NCBI GenBank assembly: GCA_900604495.1
Contig: UWOR01000020.1
Span: forward strand, 1 to 35,113
Length of the DNA: 35,113 nucleotides
Origin: Desulfovibrio sp. Marseille-P6017
Lineage (GTDB): Bacteria > Bacillota_A > Clostridia > Peptostreptococcales > Peptostreptococcaceae
Direction: 5' to 3'
Part shown: positions 8,263 to 18,097 of the stretch, one piece after another
Position numbering within the stretch: the stretch's first letter is position 1
How the letters are laid out: the number at the start of each line of letters is the position of its first letter
Notes under the pieces: model-generated
What the model was told of the DNA's origin: nothing
The model's input: the letters and a program-made list of their open reading frames with translations, nothing else
The model's database searches: none
Made by a program: the position numbers and the translations under genes

Positions 8263-9627
8263 ATGAAAAAAATATTAATTGCAGGTACTAACAGTGGAGT
8301 TGGAAAAACAACAATTTCTCTAGGAATAATGCAAGCACTTACAAAAAGGAATATGAAAGTACAACCATACAAGGTAGGTCCCGATTATATAGATCCATCA
8401 TATCACACATTTATAACAGGAAGAAATTCAAGAAACTTAGATTCATATATGTTAGATGATGAAAAATTGAAATACATATTAAATGAAGCTTCAAAAGATG
8501 CAGATATAAGTGTAATAGAAGGTGTTATGGGACTATATGATGGGCTAGGAATAAACTTAGATAGTTGTACAAGTTCATATGCATCAAAGTTATTAAAAGC
8601 ACCAGTTATATTAGTAATAAATGCGAAAGCAATGGCAGCATCTGCAGCAGCTATGGTACTTGGATATAAAATGCTAGATGAAAATATAAAAATAGGTGGA
8701 GTTATAGTAAATAATGTTAAATCGAAAAGTCACTATGAAATACTTAAAGAGTCAATAGAAACTTATGCAAAAGTAGAGGTATTAGGATATTTTCCTCCAA
8801 ATAAAGAATTTTCTCTAGAATCAAGACACTTAGGTCTTGTACCAAGTGTAGAAATAGATTCATTAAAAGTTAAATTTAATAATTTAGCTGATGAAATAGA
8901 AAAGTATATAGATATAGATCGAATAATTGAAATATCTGAAACAGAGAATGTAGAAAGTGAATTTACTTTAGATGAATTTATAGAAAATAATAAGGTAAAA
9001 GATAAATCAATAGCAATTGCTTATGATAAAGCTTTTAATTTTTACTATAGAGAAAATATAGAGTTATTAGATAAATTAGGATTAAAAATAAAATTCTTTA
9101 GCCCTATAAAAGATAAAGAAGTTCCAGAAGCTGATTATATATATATAGGTGGAGGATTTCCAGAAATCTTCTGTGAAGAATTAGATAAAAATGAATATAT
9201 GAGGAACTCAATAAAGAAAGCACATGAAAGAAATATTCCTATATATGCAGAATGTGGAGGACTTATGTATTTAGGTGAAAATATGCTAGATAATGAGAAT
9301 AAGAAATATAATATGGTAGGAATATTTAAGGGAACAAGTAAAATGACATCATCATTAAAAAGATTTGGATATTGTTTTGGTGAAGCAAAAGAAGATACTA
9401 TATTAGCTAAAAAAAATCAAATTATAAAGGGGCATGAGTTTCATCATTCTATATTTGAAAGTAATGAACCTTGTGCTTATATAATGAGAAAAGAAAGAGC
9501 TGGAAAAATTATTGATGAGTGGGAAGGTGGATATAGTAAAAACAACACTCTAGCCACATATTTACATACACATTTTTATAATAACTTAGAATGTATAGAA
9601 AACTTTTTAAATAGAGGAAGTAAGTAA
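8263..9627 (+). CDS. cbiA: Cobyrinate a,c-diamide synthase
   Basis: Amidates the a and c side chains of cobyrinic acid with glutamine and ATP, the step before adenosylation. The 454-residue protein has the same two-domain plan as CbiP: N-terminal LIAGTNSGVGKTT ATP site and C-terminal amidotransferase with Cys331 in YAECGGLMYLG and a late FHHS/HTHF histidine pair. I chose ATG 8263 over an in-frame GTG at 8254 because AGG at 8252-8254 then has proper spacing. It follows cbiP by 28 bases and runs to one base before cbiB. Confidence 0.96.
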   Translation: MKKILIAGTNSGVGKTTISLGIMQALTKRNMKVQPYKVGPDYIDPSYHTFITGRNSRNLDSYMLDDEKLKYILNEASKDADISVIEGVMGLYDGLGINLDSCTSSYASKLLKAPVILVINAKAMAASAAAMVLGYKMLDENIKIGGVIVNNVKSKSHYEILKESIETYAKVEVLGYFPPNKEFSLESRHLGLVPSVEIDSLKVKFNNLADEIEKYIDIDRIIEISETENVESEFTLDEFIENNKVKDKSIAIAYDKAFNFYYRENIELLDKLGLKIKFFSPIKDKEVPEADYIYIGGGFPEIFCEELDKNEYMRNSIKKAHERNIPIYAECGGLMYLGENMLDNENKKYNMVGIFKGTSKMTSSLKRFGYCFGEAKEDTILAKKNQIIKGHEFHHSIFESNEPCAYIMRKERAGKIIDEWEGGYSKNNTLATYLHTHFYNNLECIENFLNRGSK

Positions 9628-9628
9628 T

Positions 9629-10579
9629 ATGAATATATTATCAATTTATATTGGTTATATAATAGATTTAATAGTAGGAGATCCTTATTCTTTTCCACAT
9701 CCAGTAAGGTACATAGGAAATCTTATAAAATTTATAGAAAAAAGAATTAGAAAAATAGCAAAAACTGATAGAGATATAAAAATAGGAGGATTTGTATTAT
9801 GGTTTTTTACTGTAATACCTGTCTATATAATTACGTATTTAATAATTAAGATAAGTAGCTTCAATATTTATATATATTTATTTGTAAATTCTTTAATCAT
9901 TTATACAACTCTAGCAACTAAATGTTTAAAAGATGAAGCAGTAAAAATATATAAAGTACTTAAAACTGGAGATATAGAAAAATCTAGAATTCAACTTTCT
10001 TATATAGTTGGAAGAGATACAGAACATCTAGGTGAAGGAGAAATAATAAGAGCTACAGTAGAAACCGTTGCTGAAAATACGGTAGATGGAATAATTGCAC
10101 CTATGTTTTATGCATTTATAGGTGGAGCACCTTTAGCTATGGCATATAAAGCAATTAACACATTAGATTCTACAGTTGGATATAAAAATGAAAAATACCT
10201 TCATTTAGGATTTGCATCAGCAAGAATAGATGATATAGCAAACTATATACCAGCTAGAATTTCAGTATTATTAATGTCTATAGGAAGCTTATTATTAGGA
10301 TATAACTTTAAATCATGTGCAAAGATTGCAATTAGAGATAGAAAAAATCATAAAAGTCCCAACTGTGCATACTCAGAAGGTGCAGTAGCAGGAGCATTAG
10401 GTATTCAATTGGGAGGAACTAATATATACTTTGGTCAAGAAGTATATAAGCCAACTATTGGAGATAAGGATAGAGAAATAGAAATTGAAGATATAGTAAA
10501 AACAAATAAAATAATGTATGCTACATCGATAACTTCAATGATAGTGTTTACATTAGTATATGTATTATGTGTGGGGTGA
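9629..10579 (+). CDS. cbiB: Adenosylcobinamide-phosphate synthase
   Basis: Membrane protein that attaches (R)-1-amino-2-propanol O-2-phosphate to adenosylcobyric acid, giving adenosylcobinamide phosphate. The 316-residue protein shows the N-terminal signature DLIVGDPYSFPHPVRYIG and the conserved ATVETVAENTVDGIIAPMFY, plus hydrophobic segments near residues 1-15, 50-90, 150-170, 205-225 and the C-terminus. Its aminopropanol substrate comes from CobD and PduX, encoded immediately downstream. Start is one base after the cbiA stop. Confidence 0.96.
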   Translation: MNILSIYIGYIIDLIVGDPYSFPHPVRYIGNLIKFIEKRIRKIAKTDRDIKIGGFVLWFFTVIPVYIITYLIIKISSFNIYIYLFVNSLIIYTTLATKCLKDEAVKIYKVLKTGDIEKSRIQLSYIVGRDTEHLGEGEIIRATVETVAENTVDGIIAPMFYAFIGGAPLAMAYKAINTLDSTVGYKNEKYLHLGFASARIDDIANYIPARISVLLMSIGSLLLGYNFKSCAKIAIRDRKNHKSPNCAYSEGAVAGALGIQLGGTNIYFGQEVYKPTIGDKDREIEIEDIVKTNKIMYATSITSMIVFTLVYVLCVG

Positions 10580-10584
10580 TGTAG

Positions 10585-11655
10585 ATGAAAGATCTAGGAC
10601 ATGGGGCTAATATCAATCTTATGGCTAAAAAATATAATAAAAGTCCTAAGAATATATTAGATTTTAGTTCAAACATAAATCCTAAATTAATATCTAATTT
10701 AGAAACGTATATATTAGAAGGACTTAAAGAGTGTACTAGTTATCCAGATATAAATTATACATCTTTAAGAAATAACATATCAGAGTATATAGGAATAAAT
10801 CCTGATTTTATAATACCTGGTAATGGTGCAACAGAAATTATATATTTAATGATGAAAAGTATAAATAAAAGATTAGCTATATTTAATCCAACCTTCTCTG
10901 AATATAAAAGAAGTGCAGAGCTAAATGGTTTAGAAATATTGCATTTAAACTTGGATAAAAGTAACAATTTCGAAATAAGCTTAGATGAAGTTAAATCTAA
11001 TATAGATAAATTTGATAGCTTATTTGTATGTAACCCTAATAACCCAAATGGAAAAGTTAAGAATTTAGAAAAACTATTAGAATTAATAGTAAAAAATAAT
11101 AAATTACTAATAGTAGATGAAACATTTATGGAGTTTGTAGAAAAAGAAGAAGATTATTCTTTAATAAAATATGTGGATAAAAATGAAAATTTATTTATTT
11201 TAAAGGCTGTTACTAAATTCTTTGGAATGCCTGGATTAAGACTGGGGTATGGAGTTACAAGCAATAAAGAAATAATAAATAAAATATATACATATAAAGA
11301 GCCTTGGACAATAAATTCTTTTGCAGATAACTTATCAAATTACATATTTAAAGATAAAGATTATATAGAAGAAAGTAAAGAATTTTATATAAAAGAAAGA
11401 ACCTTTATGCTTGAAAGTTTAAGAAAAAATAAACTAATAGAGGTTTATGATACAGATACAAATTTTATATTAATAAAATTAAATAAATTTACTGCTAGTG
11501 ATATAAAAGAAAAGTTGTTTTTAGATAGTAATATACTTATAAGAGATGCATCTAATTTTATAGGGCTAGATAATAGTTATATAAGAGTTGCAATTAAATC
11601 TCGAAGAGAAAATGAAATTCTAATAAAAGAATTAAATAAATTTTTAGGAGATTAA
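10585..11655 (+). CDS. cobD: L-threonine-O-3-phosphate decarboxylase
   Basis: PLP enzyme that decarboxylates L-threonine phosphate to (R)-1-amino-2-propanol O-2-phosphate for CbiB. The 356-residue protein is of the histidinol-phosphate aminotransferase fold: N-terminal HGANINLMAKKY and DFSSNINP, cofactor-contacting PGNGATE and CNPNNPNG, and the Schiff-base lysine Lys211 in AVTKFFGMPGLRLGYG. N-terminal HGAN and a place between cbiB and a threonine kinase separate it from HisC. It lies 5 bases after cbiB and 1 base before the kinase gene. Confidence 0.93.
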   Translation: MKDLGHGANINLMAKKYNKSPKNILDFSSNINPKLISNLETYILEGLKECTSYPDINYTSLRNNISEYIGINPDFIIPGNGATEIIYLMMKSINKRLAIFNPTFSEYKRSAELNGLEILHLNLDKSNNFEISLDEVKSNIDKFDSLFVCNPNNPNGKVKNLEKLLELIVKNNKLLIVDETFMEFVEKEEDYSLIKYVDKNENLFILKAVTKFFGMPGLRLGYGVTSNKEIINKIYTYKEPWTINSFADNLSNYIFKDKDYIEESKEFYIKERTFMLESLRKNKLIEVYDTDTNFILIKLNKFTASDIKEKLFLDSNILIRDASNFIGLDNSYIRVAIKSRRENEILIKELNKFLGD

Positions 11656-11656
11656 A

Positions 11657-12556
11657 ATGAAGTCTTATGGAATATGTCCAGCATCTTGTGGTGAGTTTGT
11701 TCAAGGTTTTATGAATGAAGAAGAGTATTTATGCTCATATGCAATAGATTTATACTCAACAGTAATTATAGAAGAGAAAATAGAAGATATAATTATAGGA
11801 CCCCAAAAATCAAGAAAAGCAATTGAATTAGTTTTTAAACATTTTAATTTACCAATTAGAGAAAGTAAAAAGATTTCTTTAAATATAAATAGCGAAATAC
11901 CTACAGGTAAAGGTATGGCAAGCTCTACTGCTGATATAGGAGCAACTATAAAAGCAACATTATCATTAATAGATAAGCATATGACTAGCGAAGAAATATC
12001 TAAGCTAGCTGCTAAAATAGAGCCAACTGATTCTATATTTATAGAGGAAGCAAATATATTTAATCCATTAAGTGGAGAGTTAATAAAGTATTTAGGGAAT
12101 ATAAAAAACTCTAAGGTTTTAATACTTGAACCTGATAAAGCTATAAATACAAGAAAAATAAGAAAAACTCCAAATTACATGGAAACTAAGTTAAAAAATA
12201 AAGATTTAATAAAAGAAGCCTTTTATTTGTTAGAAGAAGGTATTAGAAAAAATGATTTGGATTTAGTTGGAAAAGCATGTACCATAAGTAGTTTAGCTAA
12301 TGAAAATATACATCAAAAATTAGGGTTAAATAAAATAATCGAAATATCTAACCAATATGGAGCATATGGAGTAAATATTGCTCATAGTGGTACAGTAGTA
12401 GGAATACTATTAGATAAAAATATGAATGAAAAAAGATTAATAGAATTGTTAGAAAAAGAGAAATTACATAAATTTTATAAAAAAATATACGCATCAGAAA
12501 TAATTGATGGAGGAATTAGAGGAGGTACACAGTGGAATACGTTAAAAATCCTATGA
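11657..12556 (+). CDS. pduX: L-threonine kinase (PduX-type GHMP kinase)
   Basis: Predicted to phosphorylate L-threonine to L-threonine-O-3-phosphate, the substrate of CobD encoded just upstream. The 299-residue protein opens with CPASCGEFVQG, characteristic of PduX-type proteins, and has the GHMP-kinase ATP loop PTGKGMASSTADIGA at about residues 82-96. A C-terminal HSGTVVGIL segment fits the third GHMP motif. The gene overlaps cbiC by 25 bases. The pairing kinase-decarboxylase-CbiB forms a complete aminopropanol branch. Confidence 0.9.
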   Translation: MKSYGICPASCGEFVQGFMNEEEYLCSYAIDLYSTVIIEEKIEDIIIGPQKSRKAIELVFKHFNLPIRESKKISLNINSEIPTGKGMASSTADIGATIKATLSLIDKHMTSEEISKLAAKIEPTDSIFIEEANIFNPLSGELIKYLGNIKNSKVLILEPDKAINTRKIRKTPNYMETKLKNKDLIKEAFYLLEEGIRKNDLDLVGKACTISSLANENIHQKLGLNKIIEISNQYGAYGVNIAHSGTVVGILLDKNMNEKRLIELLEKEKLHKFYKKIYASEIIDGGIRGGTQWNTLKIL

Positions 12557-13164
12557 TGATAGAAAGTAAGAGTTTTGAAATTATACAAGGAATAATAGAT
12601 GAAATTAGACCAGGGTATAAGTTTAAAAATGAGATAGAGGAAAAAATCATAAAGCGTTCAATACATACAACAGCTGATTTTGAATATTTAGATATATTAA
12701 AAATATCTGATGAAGCTGTAAATTCTATAGTAGATGCGTTAAAAAATAAAGCTACTATATTTACAGATACTAATATGGTTCTAAGTGGAATAAACAAAAG
12801 AAAATTAGATGCTTTAGGATGTGAATATAAATGTTTAGTTGCTGATCCTGAGGTAGCAAATAGAGCAAAAGAAAAAGGAATAACACGCTCTATGGCAGCT
12901 GTAGAAGTAGCTGCTAATATAGAAGGAAGAAAATTATTTGTACTTGGAAATGCTCCAACAGCATTATATAAAGTTATGGAGATGAAAAATGAAGGTAATC
13001 TTGATGTAGATGCAGTAGTAGGAGTTCCAGTAGGATTTGTAGGAGCTGCAGAATCTAAGGATGAACTAGAGAAAACTGATATACCATATATAATTTCTAA
13101 AGGAAGAAAAGGTGGGAGTAATTTAGCTGCTGCTATAATAAATGCTATTTTATATTCTATGTAG
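12532..13164 (+). CDS. cbiC: Cobalt-precorrin-8 methylmutase
   Basis: Moves the methyl group from C11 to C12 to form cobyrinic acid. The 210-residue protein has the family features NPMMIESKSFEII, the RSIHTTADFEY motif with the catalytic histidine at His45, and the late GVPVGFVGAAESK segment. GTG at 12532 is the start: GGAGG at 12521-12525 is six bases upstream, and the N-terminus matches family length. The start lies inside the end of the threonine kinase gene, so translation is likely coupled. Confidence 0.95.
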   Translation: MEYVKNPMMIESKSFEIIQGIIDEIRPGYKFKNEIEEKIIKRSIHTTADFEYLDILKISDEAVNSIVDALKNKATIFTDTNMVLSGINKRKLDALGCEYKCLVADPEVANRAKEKGITRSMAAVEVAANIEGRKLFVLGNAPTALYKVMEMKNEGNLDVDAVVGVPVGFVGAAESKDELEKTDIPYIISKGRKGGSNLAAAIINAILYSM

Positions 13165-13173
13165 GTAAATATT

Positions 13174-14322
13174 ATGGAAGAGTATGTATATATTGATGGA
13201 AAAAAATACCGAAGAGGATATACAACTGGTTCATGTGCAAGTGCCGCATCAAAAGCAGCAACTCATATGCTGCTTACTAAAAAAAAGATAGATAAAGTAA
13301 ATATAGATACGCCAAAAGGAATACCGTTATCTCTTGTTGTTCATAACATAGAAGCTTATGAAAATAAAGTTAAGTGCTCTATTGAAAAAGATGGAGGAGA
13401 TGATATAGATGCAACTCATAGAATGCATATATATGCTGAAGCTACACTTATAGATAGAGTAAATGATGAAGATATAATAGTTGAAGGCGGAGTTGGTGTA
13501 GGAGTTGTTACTAAAAAAGGTCTTAGTGTAGATGTAGGAAGACCTGCTATAAATCCAGTTCCTATGAGAATGATAAATACCGAGGTTAGAAAAATTATAG
13601 GTGAAAATTTTAGAGATAATATTGGAAAAAATAAAAGTTTAAGAATTACAATATCAGCACCAGAAGGCGTGGAAATAGCAAAAAAGACTTTTAATCCTAG
13701 ACTTGGAATTGTAGGAGGTATTTCTATTCTTGGTACGACTGGAATAGTTGAGCCAATGAGTGATGAAGGTTGGAAAAAGTCACTATCAATAGAGCTTGAG
13801 ATGAAGAAGTCACAGGGATTAGATAAAATCATCTTAGTTCCAGGTAATCATGGAGAAGAATTTATAAAAGATAAATTAAATTTAGATATGAAGTATGTAG
13901 TTAGAACTAGTAATTTTATAGGATATATGCTAAAAGAAGCTCAAAGAATTGGTTTTAAGAAGATTCTTATGGCGGGACATATCGGAAAGTATATAAAAAT
14001 ATCTGCTGGAATTTTTAACACTCATAGTAAAGTAGCAGATGCTAGAAGTGAAATACTAATTTCTAATTTAGCTATGATGGGTGCACCACTTGAATTTTTA
14101 AAGAAAATAGAAAGTTGTGTTACAGCAGAAGGTGCAGTAGAGATTATAAATAATAGTGATTACACTGATTTTTATGATTTAATAAGCAACAAATGTAAAT
14201 ATAAGATAGATCAATATTTATTAGATGAAGATATAGATGTAGAAGTGATGATGTTCACTATGGATAAAACATTACTTGGAAAATCAGATAAAGCAGATGA
14301 TTTAGTGGAGGTATTTAGATGA
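13174..14322 (+). CDS. cbiD: Cobalt-precorrin-5B C1-methyltransferase
   Basis: Adds the C1 methyl group in the anaerobic pathway. The 382-residue protein has the CbiD hallmark RRGYTTGSCASAASKAA at the N-terminus, the glycine-rich EGGVGVGVVTKKGL, and GGISILGTTGIVEPMSD. CbiD is found only in the cobalt-early route and has no counterpart among the other corrin methyltransferases. The stop overlaps the cbiE start by 4 bases (ATGA). Confidence 0.96.
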   Translation: MEEYVYIDGKKYRRGYTTGSCASAASKAATHMLLTKKKIDKVNIDTPKGIPLSLVVHNIEAYENKVKCSIEKDGGDDIDATHRMHIYAEATLIDRVNDEDIIVEGGVGVGVVTKKGLSVDVGRPAINPVPMRMINTEVRKIIGENFRDNIGKNKSLRITISAPEGVEIAKKTFNPRLGIVGGISILGTTGIVEPMSDEGWKKSLSIELEMKKSQGLDKIILVPGNHGEEFIKDKLNLDMKYVVRTSNFIGYMLKEAQRIGFKKILMAGHIGKYIKISAGIFNTHSKVADARSEILISNLAMMGAPLEFLKKIESCVTAEGAVEIINNSDYTDFYDLISNKCKYKIDQYLLDEDIDVEVMMFTMDKTLLGKSDKADDLVEVFR

Positions 14323-14927
14323 TAAATATAATTGGACTAGGTCCGGGAAATGAAAATTATATAACGAAGTTAGGTGAAAAATTAATTTATGATTCTGAAA
14401 TTTTAATAGGTGGAAAAAGGAATTTAGAAACTATTAAAAATTTCAAAGGAAAAAAAATTGAAATGGCATCTAACTTAAAGGAGATTTTAGAATACATAAA
14501 TACTAATAAGGAAAAACAAATATCTGTTATAGCATCTGGAGATCCATTTATATATGGCATAGGAAGATATTTATCTAAGAATATTGATAATAAAAATTTA
14601 AATATAGTTTCAGGGATTAGCTCTTTACAATATATATTCTCTAAAATTTATGAAGATATGAATGATTTATATATTACTAGTAGTCATGGAAAGGTACCTG
14701 ATTTTGATTATATTTTAGATCATAAGAAAGTATGTATGGTAACCGATAATAAAATAGGTCCTCATGAGATTAGTAAAGAGATAATAAGTAGAGGATTAAA
14801 GAAAATTGTTGTAGTTGGAGAAAACTTGTCTTACGATAATGAAAAAATTACAGTAGCATCTCCTGAAGAAATACTAAAGATTGAAAAATTTGACATGAAT
14901 GTTGTGGTGATATTAGATGAAAAATAG
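14319..14927 (+). CDS. cbiE: Cobalt-precorrin-7 C5-methyltransferase
   Basis: SAM-dependent methyltransferase acting at C5 together with CbiT. The 202-residue protein has the tetrapyrrole-methyltransferase N-terminus IIGLGPGNENYIT, the VIASGDPFIYGIGRYL loop and VSGISSLQYIFSK. It is a separate gene here; in aerobic organisms CbiE and CbiT are fused as CobL. It overlaps cbiD by 4 and cbiT by 11 bases, which supports coupled translation of the partners. Confidence 0.94.
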   Translation: MINIIGLGPGNENYITKLGEKLIYDSEILIGGKRNLETIKNFKGKKIEMASNLKEILEYINTNKEKQISVIASGDPFIYGIGRYLSKNIDNKNLNIVSGISSLQYIFSKIYEDMNDLYITSSHGKVPDFDYILDHKKVCMVTDNKIGPHEISKEIISRGLKKIVVVGENLSYDNEKITVASPEEILKIEKFDMNVVVILDEK

Positions 14928-15477
14928 TGAGTTTATAACTGGAAGAGTACCAATTACTAAGGAAGAAGTAAGAGCTATATCTATAAATAAGTTAGATTTA
15001 GTAAATGCTAAAAGGTTTATAGACGTAGGTGCTGGAACCGGAAGTATAACCGTTGAATCAGCATACCATTATCCAAATTTAGAAGTTACAGCAATAGAAA
15101 GAAATGACGATGCTTTAGACTTAATAAAACAAAATGTTAAGAAGTTTGACTTAAAAAATGTAGAAATTTTAAAAGGATATGCACCTATTGAAATAAAAAA
15201 TGGTGTAGATGCTATATTTTTAGGAGGTACTGGTAATAACCTTGAAGAAATAATAATATGGTCGAAAAATCTGTTGGTAGAAGGCGGAAGGCTAGTTGCT
15301 AATTTTATAATAGTAGATACTTTCAATCAAACTTTAAATTTATTAAGAAAGCATGGATTTACTAATTTAGACGTCTCAGTTTTGAATGTTTCTAAATTAG
15401 AGAAGCTGGGTAGAGGAGAGTATTTTAAACCACTAAACCCAATTTACATAATATCTTGTGAAAAAGGAGTAGAATAA
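14917..15477 (+). CDS. cbiT: Cobalt-precorrin-6B C15-methyltransferase (decarboxylating)
   Basis: Methylates C15 and decarboxylates the C12 acetate side chain. The 186-residue protein is a class-I Rossmann methyltransferase, unlike the other Cbi methylases: SAM loop [16 protein letters not shown] at about residues 33-48, then [11 protein letters not shown] and a FLGGTGNN segment. The ATG lies inside the end of cbiE. Normal length for stand-alone CbiT. Confidence 0.95.
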   Translation: MKNSEFITGRVPITKEEVRAISINKLDLVNAKRFIDVGAGTGSITVESAYHYPNLEVTAIERNDDALDLIKQNVKKFDLKNVEILKGYAPIEIKNGVDAIFLGGTGNNLEEIIIWSKNLLVEGGRLVANFIIVDTFNQTLNLLRKHGFTNLDVSVLNVSKLEKLGRGEYFKPLNPIYIISCEKGVE

Positions 15478-15478
15478 G

Positions 15479-16234
15479 ATGATAAATAAAGTACATTTTG
15501 TAGGTGCAGGACCAGGAGATAAAGAATTAATAACACTAAAAGGATACAAGCTTTTAAGTGAGGCTGATGTTGTAATATATGCAGGTTCGTTAGTTAACCC
15601 GGCACTTTTAGAGTACTGTAAAGAGAGTTGTGAAATACACAATAGTGCTTATATGGATTTACAACAAATAACAGATGTTATGGAAAAGGGAATAAAAGAA
15701 GGAAAATCTGTAGTAAGATTGCAAACAGGAGATTTTTCAATATATGGTTCTATAAGAGAACAAGTTGAAGAATTAAATAAATTAGATATAGATTATGATT
15801 GTACACCAGGAGTAAGTTCATTCTTAGGAGCATCATCTGCACTTGGAGTAGAGTATACAGTTCCAGAGATATCTCAAAGTGTAGTAATAACAAGAATGGA
15901 AGGTAGAACACCAGTACCAGAAAAAGAATCAATAGAATCTTTTGCTAAACACCAAACTTCAATGGTTATATTCTTATCAGTTCAAGAAATTGAAAAGGTT
16001 GTTGAAAAGTTAATATCTGGAGGATATCCAGAAACTACTCCAATAGCTGTAGTTTATAAAGCTACTTGGCCAGATGAAAAAATAGTAAAAGGAACTTTAC
16101 AAGATATAGCAGAGAAAGTTAAAGAAAATAATATAACTAAAACAGCTTTAATAATGGTAGGAGAATTCTTAGGTAAAGAGTACAATAACTCTAAGTTATA
16201 TGATAAGGATTTTAAACATGAATACAGATTCTAA
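15479..16234 (+). CDS. cbiF: Cobalt-precorrin-4 C11-methyltransferase
   Basis: SAM-dependent methylation at C11. The 251-residue protein has the class-III methyltransferase N-terminus [41 protein letters not shown] and [15 protein letters not shown]. Of the several paralogues in this cluster, the YAGSLVNP and DLQQITDVM segments are those of CbiF/CobM. It starts one base after the cbiT stop. Confidence 0.94.
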   Translation: MINKVHFVGAGPGDKELITLKGYKLLSEADVVIYAGSLVNPALLEYCKESCEIHNSAYMDLQQITDVMEKGIKEGKSVVRLQTGDFSIYGSIREQVEELNKLDIDYDCTPGVSSFLGASSALGVEYTVPEISQSVVITRMEGRTPVPEKESIESFAKHQTSMVIFLSVQEIEKVVEKLISGGYPETTPIAVVYKATWPDEKIVKGTLQDIAEKVKENNITKTALIMVGEFLGKEYNNSKLYDKDFKHEYRF

Positions 16235-17363
16235 TATAGCAATACTTTGTATAACAACAAATGGACGTAGCTTAGCATGTAAAATAAAAAGATTATTAAA
16301 TGATGGAGATATTTACTTCATAAATAATAAGAAAGATGATAATTCAAAAGAAATAAAAGAAGTTATAAGCAAGTCTAAAGAAGATGATACAGAAATGTAT
16401 ATTGTTAGAAAAAGGTTAAAGTTTTTTGTAGAAGATATATTTGATAAATATGAATACATAGTATTTATAATGGCAACAGGAATTGTAGTTAGAACAATAG
16501 CACCATTAGTTACTAGTAAATTTTCAGATCCTGCTATATTAGTAACAGATGAAAAAGGAACAAATATAATTAGTTTACTAAGCGGCCATATGGGTGGGGC
16601 AAATGAAATGACACTCTATATAAGTGAACTTTTAAAATCAAATCCAGTAATAACTACAGCTACTGATACAAATAAAAAATCATCTTTAGATATAATAGCT
16701 AAAAAATTAAATGCACACATAGATAATTTTAGAGATAGTGTCCTGTTAGTTAATTCTATGTTAGTAAATGGAGAGTCAGTAGGATTATATTTAGATGGAG
16801 AATATGAAAGTGTAGATACTAGAGGTTTTACAATAATTTCAAATAAAAAAAGTATAAATGAACATTTACAAGATGGAATTGAATTAAGTAAAATTAACTC
16901 TAAAACTATAGTAGTTATAAGTAATAAACATAACTTACAAATAGAGGAACACTTAAAGGGTAACTATAAAATAATAAAAGTTATACCTAAAGACATAGTA
17001 TTTGGAATCGGATGTAGAAGAGATACAGATAGTCTATTGTTACAAGAGTCCCTAAACGATTTTATACATAAGAATAATATAGATATAAATTCAATCAAAG
17101 AGATTGGAAGTATAGATGTAAAAAAAGATGAAAAGGCAATTATTGATTTGAGTAATGCTTTAAATGTGCCTTTTAAGGTATTTACAAAAGAAGAAATATC
17201 AAAAATAGATTATTTATTTGAAAAATCAGAATGGGTGAAAAAAAGTGTAGGAGTATACTCAGTAGCAGAACCAATAGCCTATATTTTAAGTGATGGAAAT
17301 ATAATAATAGAAAAAAATAAATATAAAGGAATTACATTTTCTGTAGGGAGATTAAAGATATGA
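16218..17363 (+). CDS. cbiG: Cobalt-precorrin-5A hydrolase
   Basis: Opens the delta-lactone made on ring A and releases the extruded C20 unit as acetaldehyde, the ring-contraction step specific to the anaerobic route. The 381-residue protein has the N-terminal part with [16 protein letters not shown] and [13 protein letters not shown], and a C-terminal CobE-like part with [11 protein letters not shown] and [11 protein letters not shown] chose ATG 16218 over ATG 16200 because AAGGA at 16205-16209 is 8 bases before it. It overlaps cbiF by 17 bases and cbiH by 4. Confidence 0.93.
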   Translation: MNTDSNIAILCITTNGRSLACKIKRLLNDGDIYFINNKKDDNSKEIKEVISKSKEDDTEMYIVRKRLKFFVEDIFDKYEYIVFIMATGIVVRTIAPLVTSKFSDPAILVTDEKGTNIISLLSGHMGGANEMTLYISELLKSNPVITTATDTNKKSSLDIIAKKLNAHIDNFRDSVLLVNSMLVNGESVGLYLDGEYESVDTRGFTIISNKKSINEHLQDGIELSKINSKTIVVISNKHNLQIEEHLKGNYKIIKVIPKDIVFGIGCRRDTDSLLLQESLNDFIHKNNIDINSIKEIGSIDVKKDEKAIIDLSNALNVPFKVFTKEEISKIDYLFEKSEWVKKSVGVYSVAEPIAYILSDGNIIIEKNKYKGITFSVGRLKI

Positions 17364-18085
17364 TATATGTAGTAGGAATTGGACCAGGAAGCAAAGAAAT
17401 GATGACTCTAGAAGCTATAAATGCTATAGAAAAGTCAGAAGTTATAGTAGGATACAAAACATATATAAACTTAATAACTGAGTTTATACAAGATAAGGAA
17501 GTTGTTTCAAATGGAATGAGACAAGAGATAGATAGATGTAAAATGGCAGTTGAAATAGCGAAAGAAGGTAAGGATGTAGCCGTAATAAGCAGTGGAGATG
17601 CCGGAATATATGGTATGGCAGGGTTAATATTAGAGTTAACTTCAAAAGAAGAAACTGAAGTACCTGTAAAAGTAGTTCCAGGTGTTACTGCAAGTATAGG
17701 AGCAGCTGCAATTCTTGGTGCACCTATAATGCATGATTTTTGCCATATAAGTTTAAGTGATTTATTAACTCCATGGGACGTTATAGAAAAAAGGTTAAAA
17801 CTTGCAGCTGAAGCTGACTTTGTTGTTTGCTTATACAATCCAAGAAGTAAAGGTAGAAGCGAACATTTAGCAAAAGCTTTTGAAATAATGAGTGAGTTTA
17901 AAGATGGTAAGACACCTGTAGGAATAGTTAAGGATGTAGGAAGAGAAAAAGAAGAAAAATTTGTTTGTACATTTGATACTATGGACTTTGAAAGAGTTGA
18001 TATGACAACTATGGTTGTTATAGGAAATAAGAGTACATTTATAGACAATGATAAGATAATAACTCCTAGAGGATACACTGTATAA
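17360..18085 (+). CDS. cbiH: Cobalt-factor III / cobalt-precorrin-3 C17-methyltransferase
   Basis: Methylates C17 and drives ring contraction. The 241-residue protein has VVGIGPGSKEMMTLEA, ISSGDAGIYGMAGL, VPGVTASIGAAAILGAP and the diagnostic HDFCHISLSDLLTPW and LYNPRSKGR segments of CbiH/CobJ. It overlaps cbiG by 4 bases and precedes cbiJ by 12, with GGAGG between. Confidence 0.95.
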   Translation: MIYVVGIGPGSKEMMTLEAINAIEKSEVIVGYKTYINLITEFIQDKEVVSNGMRQEIDRCKMAVEIAKEGKDVAVISSGDAGIYGMAGLILELTSKEETEVPVKVVPGVTASIGAAAILGAPIMHDFCHISLSDLLTPWDVIEKRLKLAAEADFVVCLYNPRSKGRSEHLAKAFEIMSEFKDGKTPVGIVKDVGREKEEKFVCTFDTMDFERVDMTTMVVIGNKSTFIDNDKIITPRGYTV

Positions 18086-18097
18086 GGAGGTAGGTAT

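Noticed and set aside
13416..13832. A 138-codon minus-strand open frame opposite cbiD
   Set aside because: It mirrors the codon pattern of the well-conserved cbiD gene and has no start signal; antisense shadow.
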